64,000 nt of DNA from Symmachiella macrocystis (lineage in GTDB: Bacteria > Planctomycetota > Planctomycetia > Planctomycetales > Planctomycetaceae), in the NCBI RefSeq assembly GCF_007860075.1, contig NZ_SJPP01000001.1, forward strand, positions 992,001 to 1,056,000, written 5' to 3'. The notes beneath the pieces are model-generated. The model saw only the letters and a list, made by a program, of their open reading frames with translations. It was not told the DNA's origin and searched no databases. The position numbers and the translations under genes were made by a program. Shown in pieces: positions 54,484-63,300 of the stretch (position 1 is the first letter of the stretch; each line of letters starts with the position of its first letter).

Positions 54484-56472
54484 CTATTCATCATCAATCA
54501 CCACTTGGCAATCGGGTAGGCTGCTGAGGAACATGCGGCCGTATTGTTTGGTGCGGACGCGGGGATCGAGAATCACCACTTGGCCGTGGTCAGTTTTGCG
54601 GCGGATCAAGCGGCCGAAGCCTTGCTTCAGTTTGATGATTGCCTCGGGGACCTGGTATTCCATAAAAGCATTTCCACCGCGGGACTTGATCGCTTCGATG
54701 CGAGCTTCTAAGAGCGGATGGTCCGGCACGCTGAAGGGCAATTTGGCGATGATCACATTTTGCAGCGCATCCCCCGGCACATCGACGCCTTGCCAAAAAC
54801 TGTCCGTGCCGAAGATCACCCCCCGCTCGTCTTTACGAAACCGCTCCAACATCAGCGACGTCGGCATCCCCTCCCCTTGTTGGTAGAGTCCGAAGCTATT
54901 GTCGGAGAACCAATACTGCAACCGTGCGGCGCAGTTGCGGAGCATACCGTAACTGGTGAACAACACAAACGCCCGCCCTTCGGTTTGCGAGACGTATTTT
55001 TTAATTTTCTCACACACCGCCGCTTCGTATTCCGACGGAGAACCGCCCGGGTCAGGCATCGATTTTGGCAAAATCAATTGTACGTTCTTGCGGTAGTCAA
55101 ACGGGCTGCCCAGTTTGTTCTCAAAACTGCGGCCGACACCCAAGCGCAGTTTGGTGAAATTAAAATCCTTGCCCGCTACGGCCAATGTCGCACTGGTTAA
55201 AATCACGGTGGGGGTCTTGTCGAACAATTCTTTTTGCAGTGTCGCCGCCACCTCAATCGGAGCGCAGTACAACGTCACCCGTTCGCGGCGTCCGCTGATG
55301 TACTCCGTCCAATAGACCGAATCGGGCATCGTTTGGTGCAGCCAATTGCTCAAGCCATCGGCCAATGTCACGCAGCGATTGGCCGCGGCGGTCAGTTCAA
55401 CTTTCTCTTCTTCGCGTTTGAGTTTTTCCGCATGCACGGCAATGCTGCCGGCCAATTCCCGCAACGGACCGTTGACCTCGTTGATCACGTCCGGCGGCGT
55501 GCGCAAGCGTCCATTGGAGCTGCCATGCAGGCGCAACCAATCCTTCAACGCATCGAAGAAATCGCCCACCACGTGCCGCAAATGAACCACCAGTTTCTGA
55601 GCTGCGGTCAGACCATGTGGAACGAGTAGCCCTTTTTGCGTTCGCTCGTTGTAGAGTTTGTTGAGTAGATATTCGAATTGCCCGCTGGAGACGGTCATGC
55701 CCAGATGCGCGCCCGCCACCCCTTCGACACTGTGAGCTTCGTCCAAAATCACAACATCATAATCGGGCAACACCTTGGCCCCTTCGCGGCGGAGGGCCAA
55801 GTCGGAGAAGAACAGCGCATGGTTCACAACCAATATATCCGCGTTCCACACACGGCGACGGGCTTTGTAGTAAAAGCAATCATCGTAGGTCGGGCAGCGT
55901 TTGCCGAGGCAGTTGCCATGTTCGCTTTGGATTTCGTCCCAAACCTTGGGCAACGGGCGGAACCGCAAGTCCGACTTACTGCCGTCGCCCGTCTCTTGTG
56001 ACCACTCGGCAATTTGCGCCAATTGCTCAGTCTCTTCGGACTGAGAAAACATCGTTTTCGCACGATCGATGGCGCCGTTCATCCGCCGCAAGCTGATGTA
56101 ATTCGACCGCCCTTTGACCAGCACGGCGGAGAATTCGACCGGCAGCACCGCGTTGAGAAACGGGATATCGCGGAGGATGAGCTGTTCTTGCAAGCTGATC
56201 GTGTTCGTGGAAATGATGATCGGCTTTTTGTCGCTCTTGTTGGACGCGGCTCCTTGGGCGGCAGTGGCATGCAGAATCGCCGGGACCAGATAGGCAAAGC
56301 TTTTCCCCACGCCGGTTCCCGCTTCGACGATCAGATGCGAGCGTTCGCGAATCGCGTGTTCAGCCGCTTCGGCCATTTCCAATTGTTCGGGCCGATGCTC
56401 ATAGTCGGTCAACCGCGCGGCAATGCGGCCGTCGGGACCGAGAATCGAAGCACTGCTCACACTAGCGGACAT
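54484..56472 (-). CDS. dinG: DinG-like ATP-dependent DNA helicase (XPD/superfamily 2)
   Basis: A protein of 662 residues. Walker A is EAGTGVGKSFA near residues 50-60, and the DEAH box is VVILDEAHSVEG. The C-terminal motifs FGTDSFWQGVDVPGDALQ, VILTSATL and QGFGRLIRRKTDHG complete the superfamily 2 set. In E. coli DinG an iron-sulfur cluster is bound by four Cys. Here C188, C193 and C199 (CLGKRCPTYDDC) have the same spacing as the last three, but the first ligand position in GRSNYISLRR is Ser127, not Cys. The cluster may therefore be lost or use another ligand. The gene starts ATG 56472 and its leader carries copy C of the dispersed element. Confidence 0.85.
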   Translation of the reverse strand: MSASVSSASILGPDGRIAARLTDYEHRPEQLEMAEAAEHAIRERSHLIVEAGTGVGKSFAYLVPAILHATAAQGAASNKSDKKPIIISTNTISLQEQLILRDIPFLNAVLPVEFSAVLVKGRSNYISLRRMNGAIDRAKTMFSQSEETEQLAQIAEWSQETGDGSKSDLRFRPLPKVWDEIQSEHGNCLGKRCPTYDDCFYYKARRRVWNADILVVNHALFFSDLALRREGAKVLPDYDVVILDEAHSVEGVAGAHLGMTVSSGQFEYLLNKLYNERTQKGLLVPHGLTAAQKLVVHLRHVVGDFFDALKDWLRLHGSSNGRLRTPPDVINEVNGPLRELAGSIAVHAEKLKREEEKVELTAAANRCVTLADGLSNWLHQTMPDSVYWTEYISGRRERVTLYCAPIEVAATLQKELFDKTPTVILTSATLAVAGKDFNFTKLRLGVGRSFENKLGSPFDYRKNVQLILPKSMPDPGGSPSEYEAAVCEKIKKYVSQTEGRAFVLFTSYGMLRNCAARLQYWFSDNSFGLYQQGEGMPTSLMLERFRKDERGVIFGTDSFWQGVDVPGDALQNVIIAKLPFSVPDHPLLEARIEAIKSRGGNAFMEYQVPEAIIKLKQGFGRLIRRKTDHGQVVILDPRVRTKQYGRMFLSSLPDCQVVIDDE

Positions 56473-56485
56473 GGATGGAATTTTC

Positions 56486-56580
56486 TCTACGAATTAGTTT
56501 CAAAACCTTCTGACGCGTACCGCTGACACAGCCCTGCATTTTCCCGAACAAGCACAACCCGGTTTTGAAATTAAGTTCTC
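56486..56580 (-). repeat. Dispersed ~91-nt inverted-end element, copy C
   Basis: Read on the minus strand it starts GAACTTAATTTCAAAACCGG and ends GGTTTTGAAACTAATTCGTAG, with arms AATTTCAAAACC and GGTTTTGAAACT. ACGCGTCAGA plus the following GGTTTTGAAAC matches copy B at 21 of 22 positions. It ends 15 nt before the dinG-like ATG, so it lies in that gene's leader. Confidence 0.72.
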
Positions 56581-56637
56581 GGATATGCAAAGGTTAACGC
56601 GCGTCAATTGCCGGCGAATTATACGAGATGCAATGGT

Positions 56638-57834
56638 TCAAGACGAATCGTGACGCGCCGTTGCTGCCGGTCCCGCGGGAGTTGCCGGCTTGGCCAGTAC
56701 ATACAACGCTTGCAATAGCAGGAAAATCCCCAGCGGTGCGAAGACCGCAACCCTCAACACCGACATGACCACCGGTGGCAGGCCCGCTTGGCCGCCGACA
56801 AGCACCACCACCACGCCCAACAACGTGAGCATGATCAAACAGCAACCAATGGCCGTCATTTGTGTTTTGAAGTTGCTCCGCTCCGAATGCGCCTCGAAGA
56901 ACAACTCGATCGTGCGTTTGCGGCGCAGCGAACGATCGGTCGCGTGCATCAATTCCATGCCCCGCTGAATATCTTCCCATTTCGACTCAGACGCGTCATT
57001 GTCCCGCGCGGCCAAAAACGATGCCAGGACCGCCGGTCCCCAATCGTCGACAGCTGTTTGTTGCGGGAACTCAAAATCCGGACCGTCCGCCTGCAATGTC
57101 AATGACGAGTCGGCGGGATTACCGCTCAAGACCGCCGTCGAGCGCATGCCAGCGATTTTCAATTGCCACGTTTCCTGCGGATCGACCTTCGCCATCCAAG
57201 TCGCCTGCGGCGCCTGGTCGCAAGCCAAAGTTGTTGTCAGCGACGACAGCGCCTCGTCGGTCCCGGTCCGCAGCGTCGTGACTAAGCTGTAATTACCACC
57301 CATGTCCCGTAGCAGATCGACATCCGCTAAAAATGCGCGATCGACTTGTGACTTGGTCAAAAACGGCGATTGTTCGTTGTCGCTAGCAGGAACCAGGGTG
57401 CGGTTTAACTCCAAATACTGCACGACGCCCAGTTCTCCCTCATCAATCAATTGACGCAGCTGGACCACCAGCGGGTGTTGGCGGAGCGGCCAAATGGGGA
57501 ACAACGTGATCGGTTCATCGGCCGTCACTAGCGATAACTCATAGATCACGCCCAAATCCTGACCATAGAGCGGTAGCGCGAGCAGCGATTTCCCCGCCTC
57601 GGCCATTTCACGGGCCGCCGTCAGAATTTCATCCGTCGCACTGGCCACAATCACCGCTTCGATTGTCGTATCCTGTTGGATTTCCTGGAGGAACGAGCAA
57701 TTCACCGCTGCAGGGCAGTCGTCGGCCAAACGGTCGGCTTGATAGACTGCCGTCACTTGATGTTCAGGGGTTGCGCAGATGGCCCTGAGCAACGGTTGGA
57801 CTTCGGGGGCGTCACCCAAGAGGGCAAAATTCAT
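56638..57834 (-). CDS. Membrane-anchored degenerate Gfo/Idh/MocA-like protein
   Basis: A protein of 398 residues. The start region MNFALLGDAPEVQPLLRAI takes the place of the Rossmann GxGxxG loop. The position of the catalytic EKP motif reads ALPLYGQ near residues 86-92 (Glu and Lys absent). The rest resembles the oxidoreductase fold (LRQLIDEGELGVVQYLELNR, FLADVDLLRDMGGNY). Two helices near the C-terminus (AIGCCLIMLTLLGVVVVLVG, SVLRVAVFAPLGIFLLLQAL) anchor it in the membrane. It is probably not an active NAD(P) enzyme but may bind a sugar or signal. ATG 57834 gives this N-terminus; the frame is open to 57942. It lies just downstream of mtnA. Confidence 0.75.
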   Translation of the reverse strand: MNFALLGDAPEVQPLLRAICATPEHQVTAVYQADRLADDCPAAVNCSFLQEIQQDTTIEAVIVASATDEILTAAREMAEAGKSLLALPLYGQDLGVIYELSLVTADEPITLFPIWPLRQHPLVVQLRQLIDEGELGVVQYLELNRTLVPASDNEQSPFLTKSQVDRAFLADVDLLRDMGGNYSLVTTLRTGTDEALSSLTTTLACDQAPQATWMAKVDPQETWQLKIAGMRSTAVLSGNPADSSLTLQADGPDFEFPQQTAVDDWGPAVLASFLAARDNDASESKWEDIQRGMELMHATDRSLRRKRTIELFFEAHSERSNFKTQMTAIGCCLIMLTLLGVVVVLVGGQAGLPPVVMSVLRVAVFAPLGIFLLLQALYVLAKPATPAGPAATARHDSS

Positions 57835-57901
57835 CACTCGGCTTTCGATCGGGCGCGCGGTGTGTGCATCGGATTTCGGGAGCGCAGCCCTATTATAGTG
57901 A

Positions 57902-58987
57902 TCAGTTGTCCGCGGCGGAACTGCCGACCATTTTGCGCACATTTTCCGTCGTCACGGGACGTATGACTCCCCGCTCGGTGAAAATCGCTGCGATGAGCGC
58001 CGCGTCGGTCACATCGAAGGCCGGATTAAACACCCGGGCGTTGTCGGGCGCCGTTTGCCGGCCGAAACCATGCGTGATTTCTTCCGCTGCCCGTTCTTCG
58101 ATGGGGATCTGCGAGCCGTCGGCCAGTGCGAGGTCGAATGTGCTAGTGGGGGCGGCGACATAGAACGGGATGCCGTGCGCTTTGGCCAACGTGGCGACGG
58201 AGTACGTGCCAATTTTATTAGCGGCATCGCCGTTAGCAGCAATTCGATCCGCTCCGGTCACAACAGCTTGAACGCTGCCTTGCTTCATAACCCAACCGGC
58301 CATGGAATCGCAGATTAAAGTTGCAGGAATGTTCCGCTGCATCAATTCCCATTGAGTCAACCGCGCGCCCTGCAACAAAGGGCGGGTCTCGTCGACATAG
58401 ACTTCGATGTTTTTGCCGGCCGCAGCTGCAGCAAAGAAAACCGAGAGGGCCGTTCCATCCCCGGCGGTCGCCAACCCTCCTGCGTTGCAATGCGTTAGTA
58501 CCGCGTCACCATCGCTGAGCAACTCCGCACCGACGCGCCCGATAGCGGCGCACATGGCGCGGTCTTCATCATCGATCCGCCGCGCTTCGTCCAGCAATAG
58601 CGCCGTCAATTCCGACGGAGACGCCTCTGGATGTCCCTCGACGAACTGCCGCATGCGGTCGAGCGCCCAAAACAAATTTACCGCCGTCGGCCGGCTGCCG
58701 GCGAGGTATGTGGCCGTTTGATCGAGCGCCTTGTCGAATTCAGCACGCGAACCGGACGCTGCACTGCGCACGCCCAGCACCACGCCGTAGGCTGCTGCCA
58801 CGCCGATCGCCGGGGCGCCGCGGACGCGCAGTGCGCGGATCGCTTCCCAAACCTGCTCGACGGAGTCGCAATCGATTTCGCGCAACTCCATCGGCAGTAA
58901 TGTTTGATCAATCATCCGCAGACAACCGGTCGTCTCCCCTTGCCAGGAAAGCGTGCGCGGGATGTCAGTGGGGTTCGTCGTTGCCAT
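57902..58987 (-). CDS. mtnA: S-methyl-5-thioribose-1-phosphate isomerase
   Basis: A protein of 361 residues of the MtnA/eIF2B-alpha family, converting methylthioribose-1-phosphate to methylthioribulose-1-phosphate in the methionine salvage pathway in the cytoplasm. Motifs include ALRVRGAPAIGVAAAYGV, THCNAGGLATAGDGTAL (catalytic Cys) and TGADRIAANGDAANKIGTY (catalytic Asp). YVAAPTSTFDLAL follows. A GTG at 58999 overlaps the NIPSNAP stop by four bases (GTGA) and would extend the protein by four residues; ATG 58987 is the more usual choice. The proximity to the NIPSNAP gene implies co-transcription. No other methionine salvage gene is in the window. Confidence 0.93.
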   Translation of the reverse strand: MATTNPTDIPRTLSWQGETTGCLRMIDQTLLPMELREIDCDSVEQVWEAIRALRVRGAPAIGVAAAYGVVLGVRSAASGSRAEFDKALDQTATYLAGSRPTAVNLFWALDRMRQFVEGHPEASPSELTALLLDEARRIDDEDRAMCAAIGRVGAELLSDGDAVLTHCNAGGLATAGDGTALSVFFAAAAAGKNIEVYVDETRPLLQGARLTQWELMQRNIPATLICDSMAGWVMKQGSVQAVVTGADRIAANGDAANKIGTYSVATLAKAHGIPFYVAAPTSTFDLALADGSQIPIEERAAEEITHGFGRQTAPDNARVFNPAFDVTDAALIAAIFTERGVIRPVTTENVRKMVGSSAADN

Positions 58988-58995
58988 GTCTCGCG

Positions 58996-59442
58996 TCACT
59001 TCTTCATCGGAGAAAAATCAGTCGGCGTCATGTACACGCTCTCGACCTTTTTGACGAGTTTGCCATCGGCGATCGATTCGGCGTATGCCTCTTTCCATTG
59101 CGGATCGCTGATGAAACCCTTCCAGGATGCCTTGGCCGCTTCGGGACTGGCGTGGGAGACGACGTAGATCAGCGTATTGTCGGCCAGTTTTTCATCACTT
59201 GGCGTCCAGTAGGCGACATTTTTCATGCCGTGCTTTTCGAAGAGTTTCATTGTGTGGTCACGAAAACGCGCGTGCAGTGCGGCCAGCTTTCCCGGGTTGG
59301 TGGTATAGGTCCGCAATTCAAAAATACGACTCTCAGCCGGTTCGTCGGCGTGGCTGTTATTGTTCGTGGTGAATCGTGTAGTGGCGAGCAGAGCCGCAAG
59401 AATCGCAAAGCCGCAGGCGGCCAATCGGTACGTGGATTTCAT
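58996..59442 (-). CDS. NIPSNAP-family exported protein
   Basis: A protein of about 148 residues with an N-terminal hydrophobic signal (LAACGFAILAALLATTRF), then the NIPSNAP domain: RIFELRTYTTNPGKLAALHARF, HTMKLFEKHGMKNVAYWT, LIYVVSHASPEAAKASWKGF. This is an antibiotic-monooxygenase-like dimeric alpha/beta barrel of unknown role, common in planctomycetes. ATG 59442 is used; a further ATG at 59457 is in frame. The stop overlaps the mtnA GTG, suggesting translation coupling. Confidence 0.9.
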   Translation of the reverse strand: MKSTYRLAACGFAILAALLATTRFTTNNNSHADEPAESRIFELRTYTTNPGKLAALHARFRDHTMKLFEKHGMKNVAYWTPSDEKLADNTLIYVVSHASPEAAKASWKGFISDPQWKEAYAESIADGKLVKKVESVYMTPTDFSPMKK

Positions 59443-59557
59443 GGAGTGCCTTTCCAAGGAGGGTGGGTTGGTCCCCCGGCGAATCCGAGGGCTGATGGAG
59501 ATAATCGGGAGGGCGCTGTCCCTGTCCCCGCGAAGAGTATCCGAGGGACAGTGAACA

Positions 59558-60340
59558 TTACCACAACGTATATCCGCCGTCGATGACCAAGGTCGCCCCA
59601 GTCATATAGCGCGAAGCGTCGGAGGCGAGATAGACCGCCAACGGTCCCAGGTCTTCCGGTTCGCCAAATTTCCCCGCAGGAATCGCAGCCTCGAAGGACT
59701 CGATGACCGAGGGATTGTCCTTGGCCCAGCGCTGGTTGGGTTCGGTCATAAATCCGCCGGGACAGATCGCATTGACCGTCACGCCTTGTGGCGCCCAATC
59801 GGCAGCTGTCGCCCGCGTGAAGGCGATCACCGCCGCCTTGGATGCTTCGTAGCTGCGGCCACCGATGTTACGGCTGGCGATCATGCCCGATATAGACGCG
59901 TTGTTAATCACCCGTCCACCGCCGGGCAATTGGAGCATCGCCCCGCCGATGATTTTTGTGCAGAGGAACGTGCTGGTGAGATTCAAATCGAGAATCGTCT
60001 GCCAATCGTCCAACGGCAATTCCTCGGTCGGGACATTAATCCGCCGCCCGCCCACATTGTTGATCAGAATCTCAAACGGTCCATATTCGGCAAGAGCGTC
60101 GCGGCAAATTTGTTCCGCCTGTGCCGGTTGCCCAATATCCCCAATGATGGTATGCGCGTTGCGTCCGAATCCGCGAATATCCTCAGCTGTTTGTTCTAAA
60201 CTCTCCGCATCGCGGCCGACGAGCACGACATCGGCGCCCGCTTCGGCAATGGCCAGCGCCATTTCCCGCCCCAATCCGCGACTCCCGCCGGTGATGAAGA
60301 GCTTCCGTCCATCTAACCGCAATCGATCCCAAATGCTCAT
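59558..60340 (-). CDS. SDR-family NAD(P)-dependent oxidoreductase
   Basis: A protein of 260 residues with the short-chain dehydrogenase pattern: TGGSRGLG (cofactor loop), LINNVGG, NASISGM, and the catalytic SYEASK (Tyr-x3-Lys). PGGFMTEPNQRW and YMTGATLVIDGGYTLW end it. It most resembles classical SDRs such as gluconate-5-dehydrogenase or 3-oxoacyl-ACP reductase. The start has GGAG 7 nt before ATG. Substrate and cofactor preference cannot be read by eye. The next gene upstream, rsmD, is on the same strand 82 nt away. Confidence 0.93.
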   Translation of the reverse strand: MSIWDRLRLDGRKLFITGGSRGLGREMALAIAEAGADVVLVGRDAESLEQTAEDIRGFGRNAHTIIGDIGQPAQAEQICRDALAEYGPFEILINNVGGRRINVPTEELPLDDWQTILDLNLTSTFLCTKIIGGAMLQLPGGGRVINNASISGMIASRNIGGRSYEASKAAVIAFTRATAADWAPQGVTVNAICPGGFMTEPNQRWAKDNPSVIESFEAAIPAGKFGEPEDLGPLAVYLASDASRYMTGATLVIDGGYTLW

Positions 60341-60421
60341 CGCTGGTCTCCGTATTTTTACTTAGCCACTGGAGTGACTATGCAAAAGGAGACGGCGAAT
60401 TGCAATCCACCGCAGCGGTGT

Positions 60422-61030
60422 TTACTCCTCGGCGGTGCCGGGAGCCGGAGGATCGGTCGATTTCACGAAGAAGTGCAAAGCCATGCTCGACGGCTTAAGG
60501 CATTCTTGGAGTGACCATTCCGGAGGGACAGCAAATTCGGCCCTGCCCCCGGTGCGGATGACCAGCAGCGCATCGTCGGCCGTGACATCGGCGCGCGCTA
60601 AGCGCGTGAGCGCCTTGTAAGGCTCGGAGGTTTCATCGGCCCTTTCCATGAATCGGTAAGGGGGATCGAAGAAGACGATATCGTACGGGCTCCAATCGTC
60701 CAGTCCTTTGGGTTTGAAGGAGGACCGTAATGCATTGGTACGCCAACAGAGCGTCTCTTCTTCAGCGTTGAGCGACTCAACGTTCTGCTTGAGCAATTCC
60801 CATGCACGATGGTCCTGCTCAATAAAGACTGCTAGCCGCCCGCCGCGGCTGAGAGCTTCCAAGCCAAAACTGCCCGTGCCTGCGAAAATATCGGCGACCG
60901 CCGCGCCTTGAAGCTTTTCTTCAAGACGATCGAACAAGGCCACTTTGACTCGATCGATGATGGGGCGTGTGGTTTGACCGGGATTAGCGAGCAATTTACG
61001 ACGACGGTACTTTCCGGAAATAATGCGCAT
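60422..61030 (-). CDS. rsmD: 16S rRNA (guanine966-N2)-methyltransferase RsmD
   Basis: A protein of 202 residues. The AdoMet motif I region is ADIFAGTGSFGLEALSRGG, motif IV is FFDPPYRF (the (D/N)PPY signature of N6/N2 methyltransferases), and the N-terminus MRIISGKYRRRKL, then RPIIDRVKVALFDRL is the family start. The enzyme methylates G966 of 16S rRNA. It precedes the SDR gene and follows the FHA gene on the same strand. Confidence 0.93.
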   Translation of the reverse strand: MRIISGKYRRRKLLANPGQTTRPIIDRVKVALFDRLEEKLQGAAVADIFAGTGSFGLEALSRGGRLAVFIEQDHRAWELLKQNVESLNAEEETLCWRTNALRSSFKPKGLDDWSPYDIVFFDPPYRFMERADETSEPYKALTRLARADVTADDALLVIRTGGRAEFAVPPEWSLQECLKPSSMALHFFVKSTDPPAPGTAEE

Positions 61031-61114
61031 CAATGGTGAATTTCGAGGTCTCGTCGCTTGTTCGTTATTGAATGAACCGCCGAAAAAGCGGGTGACTTTT
61101 TTTCGTTTCCGGTT

Positions 61115-61636
61115 TTACTTCTTTTTCGTTTCAAAGTGCCGGCGAATGATGTCTTGTGCCTCTTCGGCAATCGACTTGGCTTCCGGCTCGGCCGGGGGCA
61201 GTTCAGCAGTAGCTGCATGCTCGCGGTTTGCTTCGACAGTTTGTATTTCAGTCGTTTCGGAGTCGGCGGCACTGGCGTTGGTGTCCCCTTCGGCCAGCCA
61301 GGTCGCAATACTATCGTCGTCAGCCGACCCGGGCGGTGCAGCCAATTGGGGGATTTCCATGGTGAACTTCACGGGGCCGACTTTCAGCAGGTCCCCGGGC
61401 CGCATCATGTGGTCCCCTTCAATCTTCATGCCGTTGATGATCACACCATTTTGACTACCGGAATCCTTAATAAGAATCCCTTCATTGGTAGCCAGCAGCG
61501 AACAGTGAACCCGACTGACGTCCCCAGATGTTAAACGGACGTAACATTTGTCGTCGCGGCCGACAGTCACTTCCCGGTTGGGAAGCGGAATCTTAGTGCC
61601 TTGGTGTTTACCGTTTTGAACGATCAACGTCGCCAT
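61115..61636 (-). CDS. FHA-domain protein
   Basis: A protein of 173 residues. The FHA domain covers about 1-95: VTVGRDDKCYVRLTSGDVSRVHC carries the GR, and SRVH, and NGVIING supplies the third motif, the phosphothreonine-binding residues. The C-terminal half is Ala/Glu-rich and ends in a basic DIIRRHFETKKK. It would read Ser/Thr phosphorylation by protein kinases and bind phosphopeptides; the PP2C gene at 15 kb belongs to the same type of signalling. ATG 61636 has GAGG 9 nt before it; a frame extension to 61747 has a hydrophobic N-terminus without ribosome binding support. Confidence 0.85.
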   Translation of the reverse strand: MATLIVQNGKHQGTKIPLPNREVTVGRDDKCYVRLTSGDVSRVHCSLLATNEGILIKDSGSQNGVIINGMKIEGDHMMRPGDLLKVGPVKFTMEIPQLAAPPGSADDDSIATWLAEGDTNASAADSETTEIQTVEANREHAATAELPPAEPEAKSIAEEAQDIIRRHFETKKK

Positions 61637-61852
61637 GACCAACCGCCTCGAATGGATAGGAATAATACTCAAATCAACGGCATAAAAAACGCAAAAAGCA
61701 GAGAGGAATAATGCCGCCAATAATAATTGCCAAAACTCAGCAGTCACCGCTTGCTCTGCGCGGTCGAACCTGAAACTGACACTCGGTCGACGTCAGTCAT
61801 GAACTTCTCAACAGTAAGGGAAACCCGTGTAAACCGGTAAGGACATGATCGG

Positions 61853-62413
61853 CTAATCGTGGATTGGAACCATCGTGGGTTCCCCGCACTCAGGACAGGT
61901 CAACGATTTGCCGCGGTGAACCGGACTGACGCGAAACCGCTTTCCACAGGAACAAGAAAAGCGTACGCGCCGGTCTTCGCGCGGGCGGTCTGAGTGGACC
62001 TCCCACCACGCGTTTTCGGCGATTTCTCGGATCTTCGACAAGAGGACTTCGGGCTGTACCGGCTTAACGAGATAACCATCGGCGCCGACTCGGGAAGCAA
62101 GCTTCTTCGCTTGATCCAGTTCGATCTCAGAGACGACCAAGACAGGTACCGTTTTATCCGTTTGTTTGAAGCGTTCGCAAATCTCGAATCCAGTGTCGCC
62201 CTTTAAAATCAACTCGGTGATTACAAAGTCGGGCTTGCGCATGACAAAGATCGATTGCGCTTGGCCGCCGTCTTTGGCTGTCAATACTGTGAATTTTTGG
62301 CTTTCAAGCAGCGTCTTCATGGACTGCGCCGTCTCGGCGTCCGCTTCGATAAGCAGAATCCGATTGACGACGACGTCGGTGAGGGCGCGGCCAGAGAAAT
62401 CTTCTGCGACCAT
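61853..62413 (-). CDS. Receiver-domain protein with C-terminal zinc-ribbon-like region
   Basis: A protein of 186 residues. Residues 17-135 form a receiver domain: LLIEADAETAQ (the acidic pocket, with Glu and Asp), PDFVITELILKGDTG (the phosphoacceptor Asp is replaced by Glu67; codon GAG), VPVLVVSE and GYLVKPVQPE (conserved Lys). Residues about 150-180 have CSCGKRFR and CPECGEP, a zinc-ribbon-like CxC...CxxC. The Glu substitution often mimics the phosphorylated state, so it may be constitutively active. No histidine kinase is adjacent. Confidence 0.8.
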   Translation of the reverse strand: MVAEDFSGRALTDVVVNRILLIEADAETAQSMKTLLESQKFTVLTAKDGGQAQSIFVMRKPDFVITELILKGDTGFEICERFKQTDKTVPVLVVSEIELDQAKKLASRVGADGYLVKPVQPEVLLSKIREIAENAWWEVHSDRPREDRRVRFSCSCGKRFRVSPVHRGKSLTCPECGEPTMVPIHD

Positions 62414-62477
62414 GGACTTTTCACTCTCACGATCTGAAATCGATAAAATGCTCAGCTAAGAAATTATGACAAATTAT

Positions 62478-62927
62478 CTAAGTAGTATCACCCAAAAGAA
62501 TGACCAGAATGGATGCTTCCGCAATTGATATAACGTTAGCCATAACCGAAAATGGCCTCGCATGCAAATAAATTCCTATAACTTGGCAAGCCAGGAGACA
62601 GACAAGAGATCGAAAACCGGAGCGTGGATTGGCCAAAACAGGAGACTGAACGGACAAGATCACCCACGTGCCGAGAAATCCAACTGCCTGTTTGCACACC
62701 CCCACAGCTGGCCTCGACGACATTTCGAGCAAGATCGCACGCAGCATCGTATTTGTCTCAACGTTTGCGTCCTGCATAAATTTTAACGGTTCTCTTTTCA
62801 AAGAGGGATGCCAATTTTTCGCCGATTTGACATTTCGCATTCTGATGGCTCGGTTCCGCCTACCTAGGAAAATGCACCATAGCATTTTGCAACATGCGGC
62901 TATCCCACTCTTCGCTCTACCGGCCAA
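62478..62927 (-). CDS. Doubtful hypothetical membrane protein frame
   Basis: An open frame of up to 149 residues with C-terminal hydrophobic segments (FRSLVCLLACQVIGIYLHAR, ANVISIAEASILVILLG). It has no ribosome binding site, no recognisable family and lies in more A/T-rich DNA, so it may be accidental. Confidence 0.2.
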   Translation of the reverse strand: MAGRAKSGIAACCKMLWCIFLGRRNRAIRMRNVKSAKNWHPSLKREPLKFMQDANVETNTMLRAILLEMSSRPAVGVCKQAVGFLGTWVILSVQSPVLANPRSGFRSLVCLLACQVIGIYLHARPFSVMANVISIAEASILVILLGDTT

Positions 62928-63168
62928 TACCTTAGCAAAATAGCCTCGGCGTCACGAAAGTCATGAATTCGCAATTCGGGGGATGATAGAACACCAGAAG
63001 TCGGCAAAAAGTTTCGTTTTTGTTAGAAAGTCAGGCAGAAAAGAAGTTCGCCTCCCCTTTAACCACAAGATGTTTGACAGAAAGGACTTATGAGACACCT
63101 CCCTTTTTAACAATAAGCAAGCTAAGGATTTGCCCTCTGTCGCCTGCGTCAAGGTCTAGGGTCGCCCC
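62928..63168. other. A/T-richer intergenic region, no gene seen
   Basis: Together with the doubtful frame beside it, this forms a gap of more than 900 nt between the receiver gene and csrA copy 2. I see no tRNA, repeat or terminator in it. Confidence 0.4.
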
Positions 63169-63197
63169 TTGACCTATTTTTGCTTGACGCTTAGAAT
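63169..63197 (+). promoter_or_regulatory. Sigma-70 type promoter of csrA copy 2
   Basis: TTGACC and TAGAAT are separated by exactly 17 nt. The boxes match the E. coli-type consensus at 5 of 6 each. Transcription would start near 63204, giving a leader of about 137 nt before the csrA ATG at 63341. Confidence 0.62.
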
Positions 63198-63300
63198 AAA
63201 TTGAGATGATTGGTTGGTAGCGGGACACTGAAGTTCCGGTCAACCCATACGCTTGCATGAAGCCGAGCCGTCATCGTAGTGTCGGTCTGGTTCCTTCTTC

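Noticed and set aside
62478-62927. Open frame with hydrophobic C-terminal half that could be a membrane protein
   Set aside because: No ribosome binding site, no family resemblance and atypical composition; kept only as a doubtful feature.
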